64,000 nucleotides of DNA from Vandiemenella viatica (taxonomy: Eukaryota; Arthropoda; Insecta; Orthoptera; Morabidae), in contig JARYHS010008074.1 of assembly GCA_031002005.1 (NCBI GenBank), positions 279,249,930 through 279,313,929 on the forward strand, written 5' to 3'. The stretch's first letter is position 1. Each line of letters opens with the position of its first letter. The notes below the pieces were generated by a model that worked only from the letters and a program-made list of their open reading frames with translations, did no database searches and was not told where the DNA came from. Of this stretch, positions 35,858-45,406 are shown piece after piece. Position numbers and translations under genes: made by a program.

Positions 35858-38800
35858 CTGTAACAAACCATAGCTTATGTTTAGGATACAGATCGGCGTG
35901 AATCACACGTGCTCGTATCAAACAAACAAATGTTTCAGCTGCTAACAAAGCGCAATATACCGTATTAGAGAGGCAGTCTTCCAGAAACATGTATTCAATA
36001 TGCTGAATTAATAAACTGTTGCAACGAATGTGAAAATGTAAAACATGCGGTGATGCTATGCAGTTTCCAGGTTTCAATTTTTGAGGCTCGCCAACGGAAA
36101 GAAACCAAAATAATAGTGATTCGCACAATGTTCATATTTTTAGAAAAATTATTTTACTCCGTCATAATTTTTTCATTGAAGAATTGGTTGTTAATTTTAT
36201 TCTTTTTGTAAAAGAAAATAGTTGATTCTTTTTGTTTAAAAATTTATAAACATATTAGTGTTATTTTTCATGGTTTATAATGTCGATAACAATTCGTATC
36301 GGAGAATGAAACAAATATTTTGTCGTAACACTTGTATTACAATCACAATCAGTCCAGGTAAATTTTCATTTTATCACATTAGTTATTTAGCTCAAATATC
36401 TACATTCATTCATACATTTAACGACGCTGATATTTTACAGTATCCGTATCTGTATCGCGTGGTCCAAATTACCTCCGCTGCTTTGTATTGGGAAAGAGAA
36501 ATTGTTGGATTAGTAGGTTCGCTAGACTTAAGACAAGTAGAAACTGATCTATAGCAAATATTTAATTTTCAAGCAGAAAGCACATAACCCTTGATACTGT
36601 ATCTTTTTTAGCCGTTCAGACCTTCCTTCTTCTGGCTTTAACAAAAAATTATTAAACAGTTCACGGTTTCGTATTAACCTTCCTTGAGGTCGTAGAAGTT
36701 TTAGAATTTTTAATGTGTGCTCACATATTCTCATGCCTCATATTTTGCTTTCAGTAATTGGTGCGAAAGTTTTAACCAGTTACATAACCTTCCCAACTTT
36801 TTCTCTTTATTATCTCCCTGTTACATATGCAGCAAATTCTTTTTGTTATTATCTCCATCTCTACTGCAACATGTAACGCAATAGCCGTAAGCGTATTGAG
36901 TACTTCCTTTCCCAGTTTATGGCAGAATGGATACCATCACTGTCCACAAAATAATTTTCCACATTTGAAAATATATAGTTATTTTAGTGGACTCCACTTT
37001 TTAATAAATAAGAATCTATTAGCCTACATTGATCAGCGTCAACCCTCCATTGAAACGAGCCATGTGTTAGAGCCGTCGAGCACAACAGTTTCAAAAATTG
37101 TAAAACACCTGTTTGAAAGCGGCACGTTTGTCGTTTGGAGTGTGGCCGCTGGGAGTCGCACAGGTCGCGAGCCATTAACCCGCGTCACAGCTGTCGCGCA
37201 CGGACAAAGCGTCGGCCGCCCCTGTCGCTGTACACTGCACAGCACGCGGTTAACACGTTGCCGACAGCAGGAATGAGGCAACAAATATCGCTGCTGTCGA
37301 TATGATTTCTACTGGTAAGCCGTCGCGAGATGATACAGGAACTTCAGTATACATATGCAAAATACATAAACAATAAGAATAACCTTGGTTCCAATCATAG
37401 AATATGTGCCAATAAAAATTGGAACAAAAATATCGACTTATATATGTATTGGATTTTGAACTCGTGAACTCAGAATTTTTCTTTATTAATTTTAAAGTAG
37501 AAACATAGACACAGATACATAAGTTTATTATGTGAATAAATCCCAAGGATAAGCTGGTTTTTTGTTGAGGAATGTGGGGAACATAGTTTCAGCACATACA
37601 TGCTTGAAATCATCCAACTGTCCTTTTTCTCTGAAGAAAATCATGCTATAATACATTTTAAAATATTATTACGTATTAGGTTTTCATTTTTTCTATTTTC
37701 TATATGCATCCTTGTTTCTCTCCATGTTGCTTACTGCCAGAAATTCGAGAAAGTGAAGAAAATTGTAAAATAAATGGAAATGTTTGTGGTTTAAAATAAT
37801 TGATTTGTGTAAATGAAGTTGGTGTACAACGTGTACGGAGTCGTTTATGTCCCCCTTAATGAAAAAGTTTCCTGGTCTACGTTAAGTAATTTTGGAAGGG
37901 GAATATGCGTCATCCTAAAAGCTATTATTCCAGTATTAAAACAAATTAAAATTATTAATTACGTGACAGAGTTTCATATTGTAGGAAATGGAATCTTGGT
38001 GGGATATTAGAATTTATTTTTCCGGAATAAGCTTTAGTTCTGTTTATCTCATCGATTTCCCTCTTGTTATTATTATTATTTAATTTTTATGTTTCATTAA
38101 AGTTGACGTCAATTTTCATAAATCGATCAGATATTTTGAAGGTACGTTATTAAGTTTAAGAATGAAAGAATATTGTACCTAGTGTAGCAAATCCCTCTAG
38201 TTTAATCGAAACTACCGTCTCAAGATATTACGCAGCTCATATATTGCTAACAATAGTTCATTATGTATTATTTCCAATTGCCTGAAACGTATTTAACTAA
38301 CTATAAATAAGAAATATCAACCGTATTGTCATCAAAAGATCTGTGTGAAATTATATAGTTTCACTCGGGAAGAAAGGACATCCATCAATGGATTAAAACA
38401 GAAATTGTTTTCATAATTAAATTAAAAAAATAGAATTTTTGTATTTGGTTAAACGGAATATTCGGAATAAATAAGAATTGAATTTTTTGCAGACATCAAT
38501 ACAAATAACACGGTAAAGAAACTCTACGCAGCACTTTTCCAGAGAAAAATTACCGAATTTAGTAAAATTAAACTTGAACCATAATGTGTACATACTAAAA
38601 CAAAACAGAGTAACGAAAACTATTAACTAGATAAAAAAAAGCGCATTGGCCACAATATCATTGTGAATTTATTAAAACTGTTAAAATAGTATTTTTTATG
38701 TCAAGAAAACAAAAATACTCGCTCTTTTTCCAGACCTCAAGAGACTCGAATGAAAGAAATCTAAGCTTTCCCCGTGGAGAACATTAATTTAGAAAAGACT

Positions 38801-39851
38801 GATTTATTCACGTTTATATCATTAGTGATGAGAAAGTATCCGATGAATAGCTTCCTATTCCCTCAATAAGTCAAATCATCCTAATTTATTATATAGTAAT
38901 TGTCATAAAGCTGTATTTTTCTGATAGATCGGCGTAAGTTTCATTATAAGAGCTGATTTTTATTGGGTTAACTGCGAGATGAGTGATCAGAAAACATTAT
39001 TACTCTCAAAAGTGTAAAAGAAAACCCAAACAAAGATATAAGAAGATAATTTTCTTCACTTCTCTCCATTCGTATTTATAGCAGATATACAGTGTCACAT
39101 TCTATCACAGCAGATTTTCTGAATTATTGCATTTTCTTTGTAACAAAAAGGTTTGCTGGCTGCCGGAGAAAGTTCCTGCGTTGTTTAATAACTCGCTAAT
39201 TCTATTAGATCGGTTTTATTTTTGTGAGAGGCCATATTGGCAAGTACTAAGAGGGATGTTGTGAGTCTGGGAGATCAAAGAAGTTCTCCTGGTTGGCGGA
39301 GTTGCTTTCTGAGCCGAGGATAACCGCGCTGCGCAGAGCCGTTTTTATCTGTCAGAGGAAGTTTTGACAGGCGGAGGGCGGAGTTCCCATTGGTCGTCCG
39401 ATCTCGAATCTATCCTTTCGAAAGTTAGCGACCGCGGTTGACGGCTCAAGCTTCTTACCCTCTCGTTCGGAGGGCGGAAGAGGCTTCGAGTCAACTGCAT
39501 TTTGTCACGTGCTACTTCAGCTGCGTCCTAATTGGGAGAAAATTAATATGAAACATCTAGTCTAGACACAAAAATTCTACAAAGGAAGTACTTAGAAAAA
39601 TCTGCTATATAGAACGCTTTGACCATCTATGCTATTGCGGTTGTGTTAATAACTAGTTTGTGACTTTATATCAGGGTAAGATTTTTTCATAAGTCCTGAT
39701 ATCATCCGAATAATCTTAAGAAAATTACTAAAACTAAAGTTTTGCTATCTGTTTGGATCAATACTCTTATCTGACAATTTTGTAATATAAAACGTCTATT
39801 CAGACGAAAAAGACTGAACTATTGTCACAACTTTTTTGCTTGTGGATTTAT
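35858..39851. other. Upstream flank or intron of the minus-strand gene
   Basis: No upstream exon could be supported. GC-rich islands at 37060-37280 and 39290-39500 interrupt A+T-rich DNA. The 149-codon frame at 36827-37276 ends in the first island and has no motif. Confidence 0.45.
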
Positions 39852-40012
39852 CCTTCGTCGACGTCGAGGACATTAGAGGCAGGAAAGGATTGTGGAAATA
39901 AACTGAAAGGAACCCGACCATGGCCATTTGAAGGAAGCTTCCCGGCATTAGCCTGCAGTGATTTTGAGAAACCATTGTAAACCGAAATCTGGATGCCCTG
40001 ACGGGGATATAT
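39852..40012 (-). repeat. SINE family A copy, truncated, abutting mariner
   Basis: Plus-strand words CGTCGACGTCGAGGACATTA, CATGGCCATTTGAAGGAAG, GAAACCATTGTAAACCGAAA and CTGGATGCCCTGACGGGGAT read as the reverse of the family consensus. It stops abruptly in the B-box region where the mariner 3' end begins. Confidence 0.8.
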
Positions 40013-41068
40013 TGTCACAGAACTTTTATTATTGTAAATGAATCTTCAAATCTTGTCCCCTTCAAAACACTCCCCGTTGCTTTCTACTCAAGGTCCTTAT
40101 CGTTTCTTTCACCGCTCATAAGTTCCGTGAAACTCGTTTACTATGATGGCTGAATGGTGTGTCAGCGATGTTTCTTGAATTTCTGCTACGTTTTGGAAAG
40201 ACGTCCTTTCAAGGAAATTATAAATATGAAAAACAGGAAGACACCAACCTGAGCCAAATATAGAAAGTGTGGCAGGACAGCTGTTCTGTACTTGGCCAGA
40301 TATTTCCGAACGAGCGGAGGCGAATGACACGGCGCGTTGTCGTGGTGCAAAACCCAGCTGTTGCTCTTACACAGCTCAGGCCTCTTCCGGTGCACAGTTT
40401 CCCGTAATCATTTTAAACGTGTTAACAAGTACTGTTTGTTGAGTTTCCGACCTTGTAACACGAATTAATGATAGATAACCCCACGAAAGTCAAATTAAAC
40501 GATAAATATCAACTTCACACTTGACTGCGTGCTTTCTTTAGTTGTGAAGAAATGGATCGATCCATTGCGACGATTGTGCTTTTGTTTACACGTCATGGCG
40601 ATACATTCAGGTTTAGTGACTTGTTATGATGCATGTCACGACCGAGTGAGATAGGTGAACGGTTAACGTTCTCGCCTCGCTTTCGGGAGGACGCGGGTTC
40701 AAATCTCCGTCCGGGCATCCAGATTTGGGTTTTCCATGGTTTCCCCAAATCACTCCAAGCGAATGCTGGGATGCTTCCATCAAAAGGCCATTCCCGAATT
40801 TCTTCTCGTTGCTTGTTGCCAATCCCATCCCGCCTCTAATGACCCTGACGTCGACGAGGTGTAAAGCCACAAGTAAAAAAAAATATATATATTTCACTAT
40901 TTTTGCCCTGTTAGCACAATGAGGAGATTCTTGACGGTTCTCTTTTTGTATACAGTGAGTAGACGTTGCACATGTTTTTCAGCGGCAGGGTGCATGTCAA
41001 GTTTTTCAGTCAAAACTGTGTGACCGGATCCGACGCTAATCTCTACTTCTTCTGCCAATTACCGCGTA
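40010..41068 (-). mobile_element. mariner transposon, decayed and split by a SINE
   Basis: Reading the minus strand, 41066-40925 encodes an N-terminal segment (AEEVEISVGSGHTVLTEKL then DMHPAAEKHVQRLL). After the SINE at 40640-40886, 40600-40030 encodes AQSSQW, GVIYH, NKQYLL, HRKRPELCKSNSWVLHHDNA then PCHSP, and finally SNGECFEGDKI. HDNAP is the second catalytic Asp motif of mariner transposases; the third, normally in YSPDLAP-C-D, is degraded (YLAQVGVF), so the D,D34D triad is lost. Several stops and frameshifts are present. Its high-coordinate edge abuts the poly(A) end of the LINE at 41069. Confidence 0.8.
40640..40886 (+). repeat. SINE family A, best full-length copy
   Basis: Shows the whole plan: a tRNA-like head (A-box region TGAGATAGGTGAACGG, B-box GGGTTCAAATCTC), a body (CCAGATTTGGGTTTTCCATG, CAAATCACTCCAAGCG, CCATCAAAAGGCCATTCCC), a GACGTCGACGAGGTGTAAAG tail and a final A-run with (AT)n. 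It splits the mariner copy. Confidence 0.9.
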
Positions 41069-41322
41069 GTTTTTTTTTAATTTATTTATTGACATTCGGT
41101 TATGTAACCATACAGCCATCCCTTGTAACATGATTATTATGGTTAACTAATAACATGTTTGATTACACTCATTACTTACAATTTTTATTATGCTAATGAC
41201 AATTGTAAGTCATACTTATCTACTCGTAGTTACAATCTTTCAGTAATAAAACAGAATCGTTGTAGTCATTTATACAATTCATTTTATGCTTATTGACATT
41301 TTTATTTACCGATGGTGAGGTC

Positions 41323-41718
41323 TTAGATTTCTATATTTCCATTTTTTAGGAATCTCATAAGGCTGTTGTATACTGCTTTGTCATCACTAACTAGGAGTAG
41401 GATTAGGTTGGTAGGGAGAGGGATTCCTATGTTGACTAATTCCTTGATCATGGTATCCTGGGCCCGTTTAAATTTTCTACAGGAAAATATAATGTGGTTG
41501 GTGTCTCCTATAGTCTGATCTGAACAGTCACAGAGAGGAGATTCTCTCAGACCTAGTCGATAGAGGTGGCTGGGGAATCTTCCATGGTTGAACCGCAGCC
41601 TGGAAATCATTGTTGTTAGTCGTCTGCTTGTGATCCATTTATAAAACCAAGGTTGAGGTGGAATAGTTGGTCGGATGCTCCCATAGTGGTTAGAGATCTT
41701 CTCCATTCTTCTTGCCAT
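41323..41718 (-). pseudogene. LINE ORF2 C-terminal region with zinc-finger-like motif
   Basis: This 131-codon frame follows RNase H and includes MISRLRFNHGRFPSHLYRL, then a C-x-C-x7-H/C-type motif (CDCSDQTIGDTNHIIFSC) and RKF. The pattern ‘LRFNHG..PSHLYR..L...P.C.C....ET..HI...C’ is the usual C-terminal finger of I/Jockey/R1-type LINEs. It overlaps the RNase H frame by a few codons, consistent with a frameshift in a once-continuous ORF2. Confidence 0.75.
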
Positions 41719-42082
41719 TTTTCTTTGGCTCGTTTTTGATTGTGTGAATTATATCTGACGTCGGGAGGTTCATATCATCTTTAAATCCGTTGAGGATGTC
41801 CTCTTTTGCTAAAGTATCCACCCATTCATTGTATTTTATACCTTTGTGAGCTGGAACCCATAGCAGGTAGGTAGTGATTCCCCGTTCTTTACTGCTTTTT
41901 ATTTGTTTCCTAATTTCTAAGATTGCCATTGGGAGGTGATAATTCCACGTGTTATTATGTAGCCGTTTTAAGACACTCATGGAGTCCGTTAGTATGATGC
42001 TTTTGTCCGCTTGGATCATTTGGCTATATACTTAACCGCCTCCAGTATGGCTTTCGCTTCAGCTGTGAAAATGGATGTTTCT
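41690..42082 (-). pseudogene. LINE ORF2 RNase H domain
   Basis: The frame reads HEETSIFTAEAKAILEAVKY upstream of 42019, then IILTDSMSVLKRLHNN and YLLWVPAHKGIKYNEWVDTL followed by AKED. These are the RNase H signatures: E of TAEA, the TDS catalytic Asp, and the WVPAHxGxxxNEWxDxLAKE block with the last Asp. A TGA near 42106 interrupts the frame just before the first strand (GTAIGINKQ), and the frame shifts near 41715 into the C-terminal piece. Confidence 0.8.
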
Positions 42083-42180
42083 TCATGTAGCGAGTATTGA
42101 TGATTTCATTGTTTGTTGATACCAATTGCTGTCCCAATCTTTTATCTTCATTGATCAATATTCTGCTTGATTTTGAAAGC

Positions 42181-44511
42181 GAAACCACTCGTTACATTGT
42201 GTGAGACTCATAGTATCCTATTTATAAGCCCGAGGAAGCAATGTCCAAGTTTTGGGAAAAGATTAAAAAAACAAAAACAAAAAAACACAGAATTTATCAC
42301 TTGAATGCTACTGCAGAGAGTCATTCATCTGCACTGTGTCACCAATTCGCAGAACAGTTACTGCACCTGTTTACTTGAGTACAAAACTGATGAGAACTAG
42401 TCGAGTGGCATGCGTTGTCTTGTTACCACGGAATTGAATGACGCTTGGCTCTGCGTTTTGTGGAAACTCCACCAACCTAACTGTTCGGGCGCAATTTTAG
42501 AATTTTTTTTTTTATATAGATCTCGTTCTTGCCTTTGTTTAGAAAAATAGAACGAATTTTTAAATTATAAGCAAATTTTCTTGACGAAATGGAAAACTCT
42601 TGCATGGAAATGAAACCGTCAAAAAAACCAAGGACGTAAGATCCCATCTAAATCTGTATCCAGATGTTAAGAGGTAGACGTTAGACTGAGTTAACGTATT
42701 TGGAAATGGAACTGTGATTTGTCATTAGGTGACATATAAAGTAATTATTGGCTTGAGACTATTCACACAGTATTGAAATACTTCGATCTACATATTCTAA
42801 AAGCAGCAGAGCACAAGATAATTACAGAAAATATGTATTTAAAATTGGAGGTTAGAAAGAATTGAGACAGATATACCAGAACAGAGTAATTTATAGTGGA
42901 GGAACTAGGTGCAAGAGTTAGAATCAGACAATAGTTTACAGAAATACATTACTCCTACATTGTCAGTAACCAATATCACACAGATTTAGTGTTTGACATA
43001 TTGAAATACCTGTCAAGACTTAAAAACGAGAAAGCTGTCCGATATTCTAGATGATTATTACTACTATACCTCTTTTACACTTATCCAAGTTCTAACGAAA
43101 AGTATGGAAGATTGAAGGTCTGTTCTAGACAAATAAAGAATTGAGAACTGTGACTGGTTTTGAGTGAGTTGCACTCCAGAAAATGTGACACCAAGAGAAA
43201 CCAATCTGTTTCAGAAAGTGAAGTGAATACAAACTATAACGTGTCCACCTAGTTTAGAATAAAATCTCATAACTTTTTGGCAGTAAAAAAAAAAAAAAAC
43301 ACGAGACTTGTCTAATTTTTAAAAGAATTGTTTTGTGGGATCTCATATTTTTTTTGGCACTTGATGGCTTATTCTGTCTCATCGCTCAAATGTAACGGTT
43401 CCATTTGAAAATAGGTGAATAAAGACATTTCGGAATTCAAGACATTAAAATACGTGTTTCCGTTACCAACAATTTCCACGCCTTTGCAAACATTTGGTGT
43501 GCGTCCTGGGTGAGCAATGCAGATTGCCATTTATTTGACTGCAACCATAAGTTATTTCCAAGCAAGGTACAAAGAACAAAGTAAAATTTAAGATGTTAGT
43601 TAAGCTTGCTGGTCTACATGTTTAAAAGAAATTTGAGATATATAACATAATCCAGAGTAAGGTAGTGACCCTCCAGATATGCGCAGAATCGTTCCACCTT
43701 TTGTGTTTCCATTCAATAAATAAAGGAAATAACTCCGATGATGGACTTTTCTTATGATTTTTGTGTGAAACCATATGTGTTTATGAAGGTACCAATTTTC
43801 AGGACTGCGGGAAATATAGCGGTTTTATGGTAACAGGATGTAGTAGACAAAAAACTGAACATCACTAACTTCCAAAGTAATGGAGAAAGGAAGTAAATAA
43901 AATTTAACACCTTAGGTAAACTTATTAAGCTTCGTCTATAGTGTAAATTTGAGTCATATGAAATAATTCGGGTAGAAAGTGACTTGACTTTTGTTTTTAG
44001 GTTTACCCCAATCCTGCAAAATATTCTTCTCTATAACTACACATGTATTCACTGTTAGAAATATTGAATCAAGTACTTGAAGGGAAATGCAGATCGTGGT
44101 TGCTCGCGCGTAAGCATTAACTTACACCAGTAAGGGCTTAACTTTAATTTACATCTTCACTACGACCTGGAAATTTCATGCCCTCTTATCTCAGGTTGTC
44201 ATTTATTTTGGTGTTTCATCTCTACATTACTGAATCACAACATAACAACATCAAGCGGACCCAATTCGTGATACGATAATTTTTTGCTACGTCCCTTCCC
44301 AAAATACCTGTAATAGGTTCATGAACATGTACATGTATCTAGCAATACTTTAATTTCACTCAGATCTGTAATGAATCACTATGAAAAAATGAAACGAATT
44401 TAAACCAATTACATTAATAATTATTATTGGAACATTATGCGAAAAATCATAAATTTCTATGTTTTTATAAATGTATAGCGATTGGTTTTAACTTATTTCA
44501 ACTTTATACTT
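42181..44511. other. A+T-rich stretch
   Basis: 42200-42480 could be older transposon sequence flanking the LINE. Nothing else recognised. Confidence 0.45.
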
Positions 44512-45012
44512 GATTTATAGCTTTACGGGCTATGCCGCGTCGTTTATTGGATTATCTTAGCTTTCGGCTGTTATACTCCAGCCTTCTTCAGAGATACTGT
44601 TTATATTTATGTTAACATAGCAACAGTCGCAGAGGAAATGCCCGCTACCTTCGTTGATGTTGTTAGAATTCCTTAAGATTTCTGCTGCCTCTTTCACACG
44701 TCAAGGCCACCACTGGTCTTGTCTCCACAATAGCCTCGTGTCTTGAAATTTTATTTCATGCCCGGTGTTAACAGCATGGCGAACGACGGCAGATTTGTCG
44801 CTGTTGTTATATTTGTAGTGGTGGATATGTTCTTTAAGTCTCTCCGCCACAGTGCGACCTGTCTCGCCGATGAATACACTGCCACAGCTGCATGGGATTT
44901 CATAAACACCCGTAAGCTGGTGTGGGTGGAATCTGTCTTTTACCCTTGTCAATGACTGGCCAAGTTTGCAGTGAGCTTTATATACTATTCGCACCTCCTC
45001 CCGCTTAAACAA
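44512..45012 (-). pseudogene. Penelope-like element 3' part: GIY-YIG endonuclease region
   Basis: The minus strand opens at 45012 and reads KAHCKLGQSL, then LTGVYEIPCSCGSVFIGETG with RTVAERLKEH, a GIY-YIG endonuclease core (GVY...VFIG, Arg in R-T-V-x-E-R, preceded by a CSCG zinc-like motif) typical of Penelope-like retroelements. It continues NNSDKSAVVRHAVNTGHEIK, RLLWRQDQWWP and then a TGA where the sister copy has CGA, a CpG-decay nonsense change. Past it the frame goes on to NPINDAA and stop. The reverse transcriptase lies upstream in intact elements and is absent here. Confidence 0.8.
44562..44591 (-). ncRNA. Hammerhead-ribozyme-like core in the Penelope left arm
   Basis: The mirror copy of the motif above: CTGAAGA at 44591-44585, the same stem II, and GAAA at 44565-44562 on the minus strand. 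All core bases are identical in both arms although the arms differ elsewhere. The same reservations about stem III apply. Confidence 0.4.
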
Positions 45013-45026
45013 TTTCCCAATCTGGA

Positions 45027-45341
45027 TTGGGCCATTACAAATATAACAACAGCGACAAATCTGCCGAAGTTCGCGATGCTGTTAACACCGGGCATGAAAT
45101 AAAATTTGAAGACACGAGGCTACTGTGGAGAGAAGACCAGTGGTGGCCTCGACGTGTGAAAGAGGCAGCAGAAATCTTAAGCAATTCCAATAAAATCAAC
45201 GAAGATAGCGGGCATTTCCTCTGCGACTGTTGCTATGTTAACATAAATATAAACAGTATCCCTGAAGAAGGCTGGAGTATAACAGCCGAAAGCTTAGATA
45301 ATCCAATAAACGACGCGGCATAGCCCGTAAAGCTATAAATC
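45027..45341 (+). pseudogene. Second Penelope-like fragment, facing the first
   Basis: The plus strand reads GHYKYNNSDKSAEVRDAVNT, LLWREDQWWPRRVKEAAEIL, CDCCYVNININS and EEGWSITAESLDNPINDAA then stop at 45321-45323. It is the C-terminal part of the same protein as the minus-strand copy but lacks the GIY-YIG core upstream of HYKYNN. It is fully open over 98 codons, so less decayed than its partner. Confidence 0.8.
45262..45291 (+). ncRNA. Hammerhead-ribozyme-like core in the Penelope right arm
   Basis: CTGAAGA (the CUGANGA box) is followed by a GGCTG/CAGCC stem (45270-45274 with 45283-45287) and then GAAA (45288-45291), the order of a hammerhead core around stem II. Penelope-like elements are known to carry hammerhead motifs. 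One extra A separates the box from stem II, and I could not draw a convincing stem III with its UH cleavage site, so activity is doubtful. The motif overlaps the codons for the EEGW..TAES region. Confidence 0.4.
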
Positions 45342-45370
45342 ATGTGCAAAGACGGCCGCGGAAGTCTTAA

Positions 45371-45406
45371 GAATGATTTGTTTCAACTTGTTGAAATAAA
45401 TCATTC
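45371..45406. repeat. 16-bp hairpin with a 4-base loop just outside the Penelope arm
   Basis: GAATGATTTGTTTCAA and TTGAAATAAATCATTC flank CTTG. The single DNA mismatch would be a G-U pair in plus-strand RNA, giving a full 16-bp stem. It lies 30 bp beyond the right arm and might mark the element's true end. Confidence 0.75.

Larger units (their letters stand above)
41069..42180 (-). mobile_element. 5'-truncated non-LTR retrotransposon with RNase H domain
   Basis: The minus strand carries RNase H and the C-terminal region of a LINE ORF2, then about 250 bp of 3' UTR and a short poly(A) tract at 41079-41071. Upstream (above 42090) the frame breaks into stops and no reverse transcriptase core is visible, so the copy is 5'-truncated or decayed. 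The RNase H plus C-terminal finger combination places it in the I/Jockey/R1/LOA group. It ends precisely where mariner sequence begins, suggesting insertion into the mariner copy. Confidence 0.75.
44512..45341. repeat. Inverted repeat: two 310-bp arms around a 210-bp spacer
   Basis: The left arm 44512-44821 and right arm 45032-45341 are reverse complements with about 15 differences by hand count (near 95% identity) and no length change. The spacer 44822-45031 holds the GIY-YIG core of the left copy and, at its right edge, the small palindrome CCCAATCTGGATTGGG (45016-45031). Penelope-like elements are known for inverted partial copies next to the main copy. Confidence 0.9.

Noticed and set aside
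35660..36128. Two other minus-strand frames over the internal exon
   Set aside because: They are in the wrong phase and run through the splice sites; only the third frame links to the terminal exon.
36827..37276. Open frame of 149 codons on the plus strand
   Set aside because: No motif, low-complexity hydrophobic start, and its second half lies in a GC-rich island where stops are rare in all frames.
40633..40720. tRNA gene (A-box and B-box words present)
   Set aside because: No cloverleaf, and the body and tail of SINE family A follow directly.
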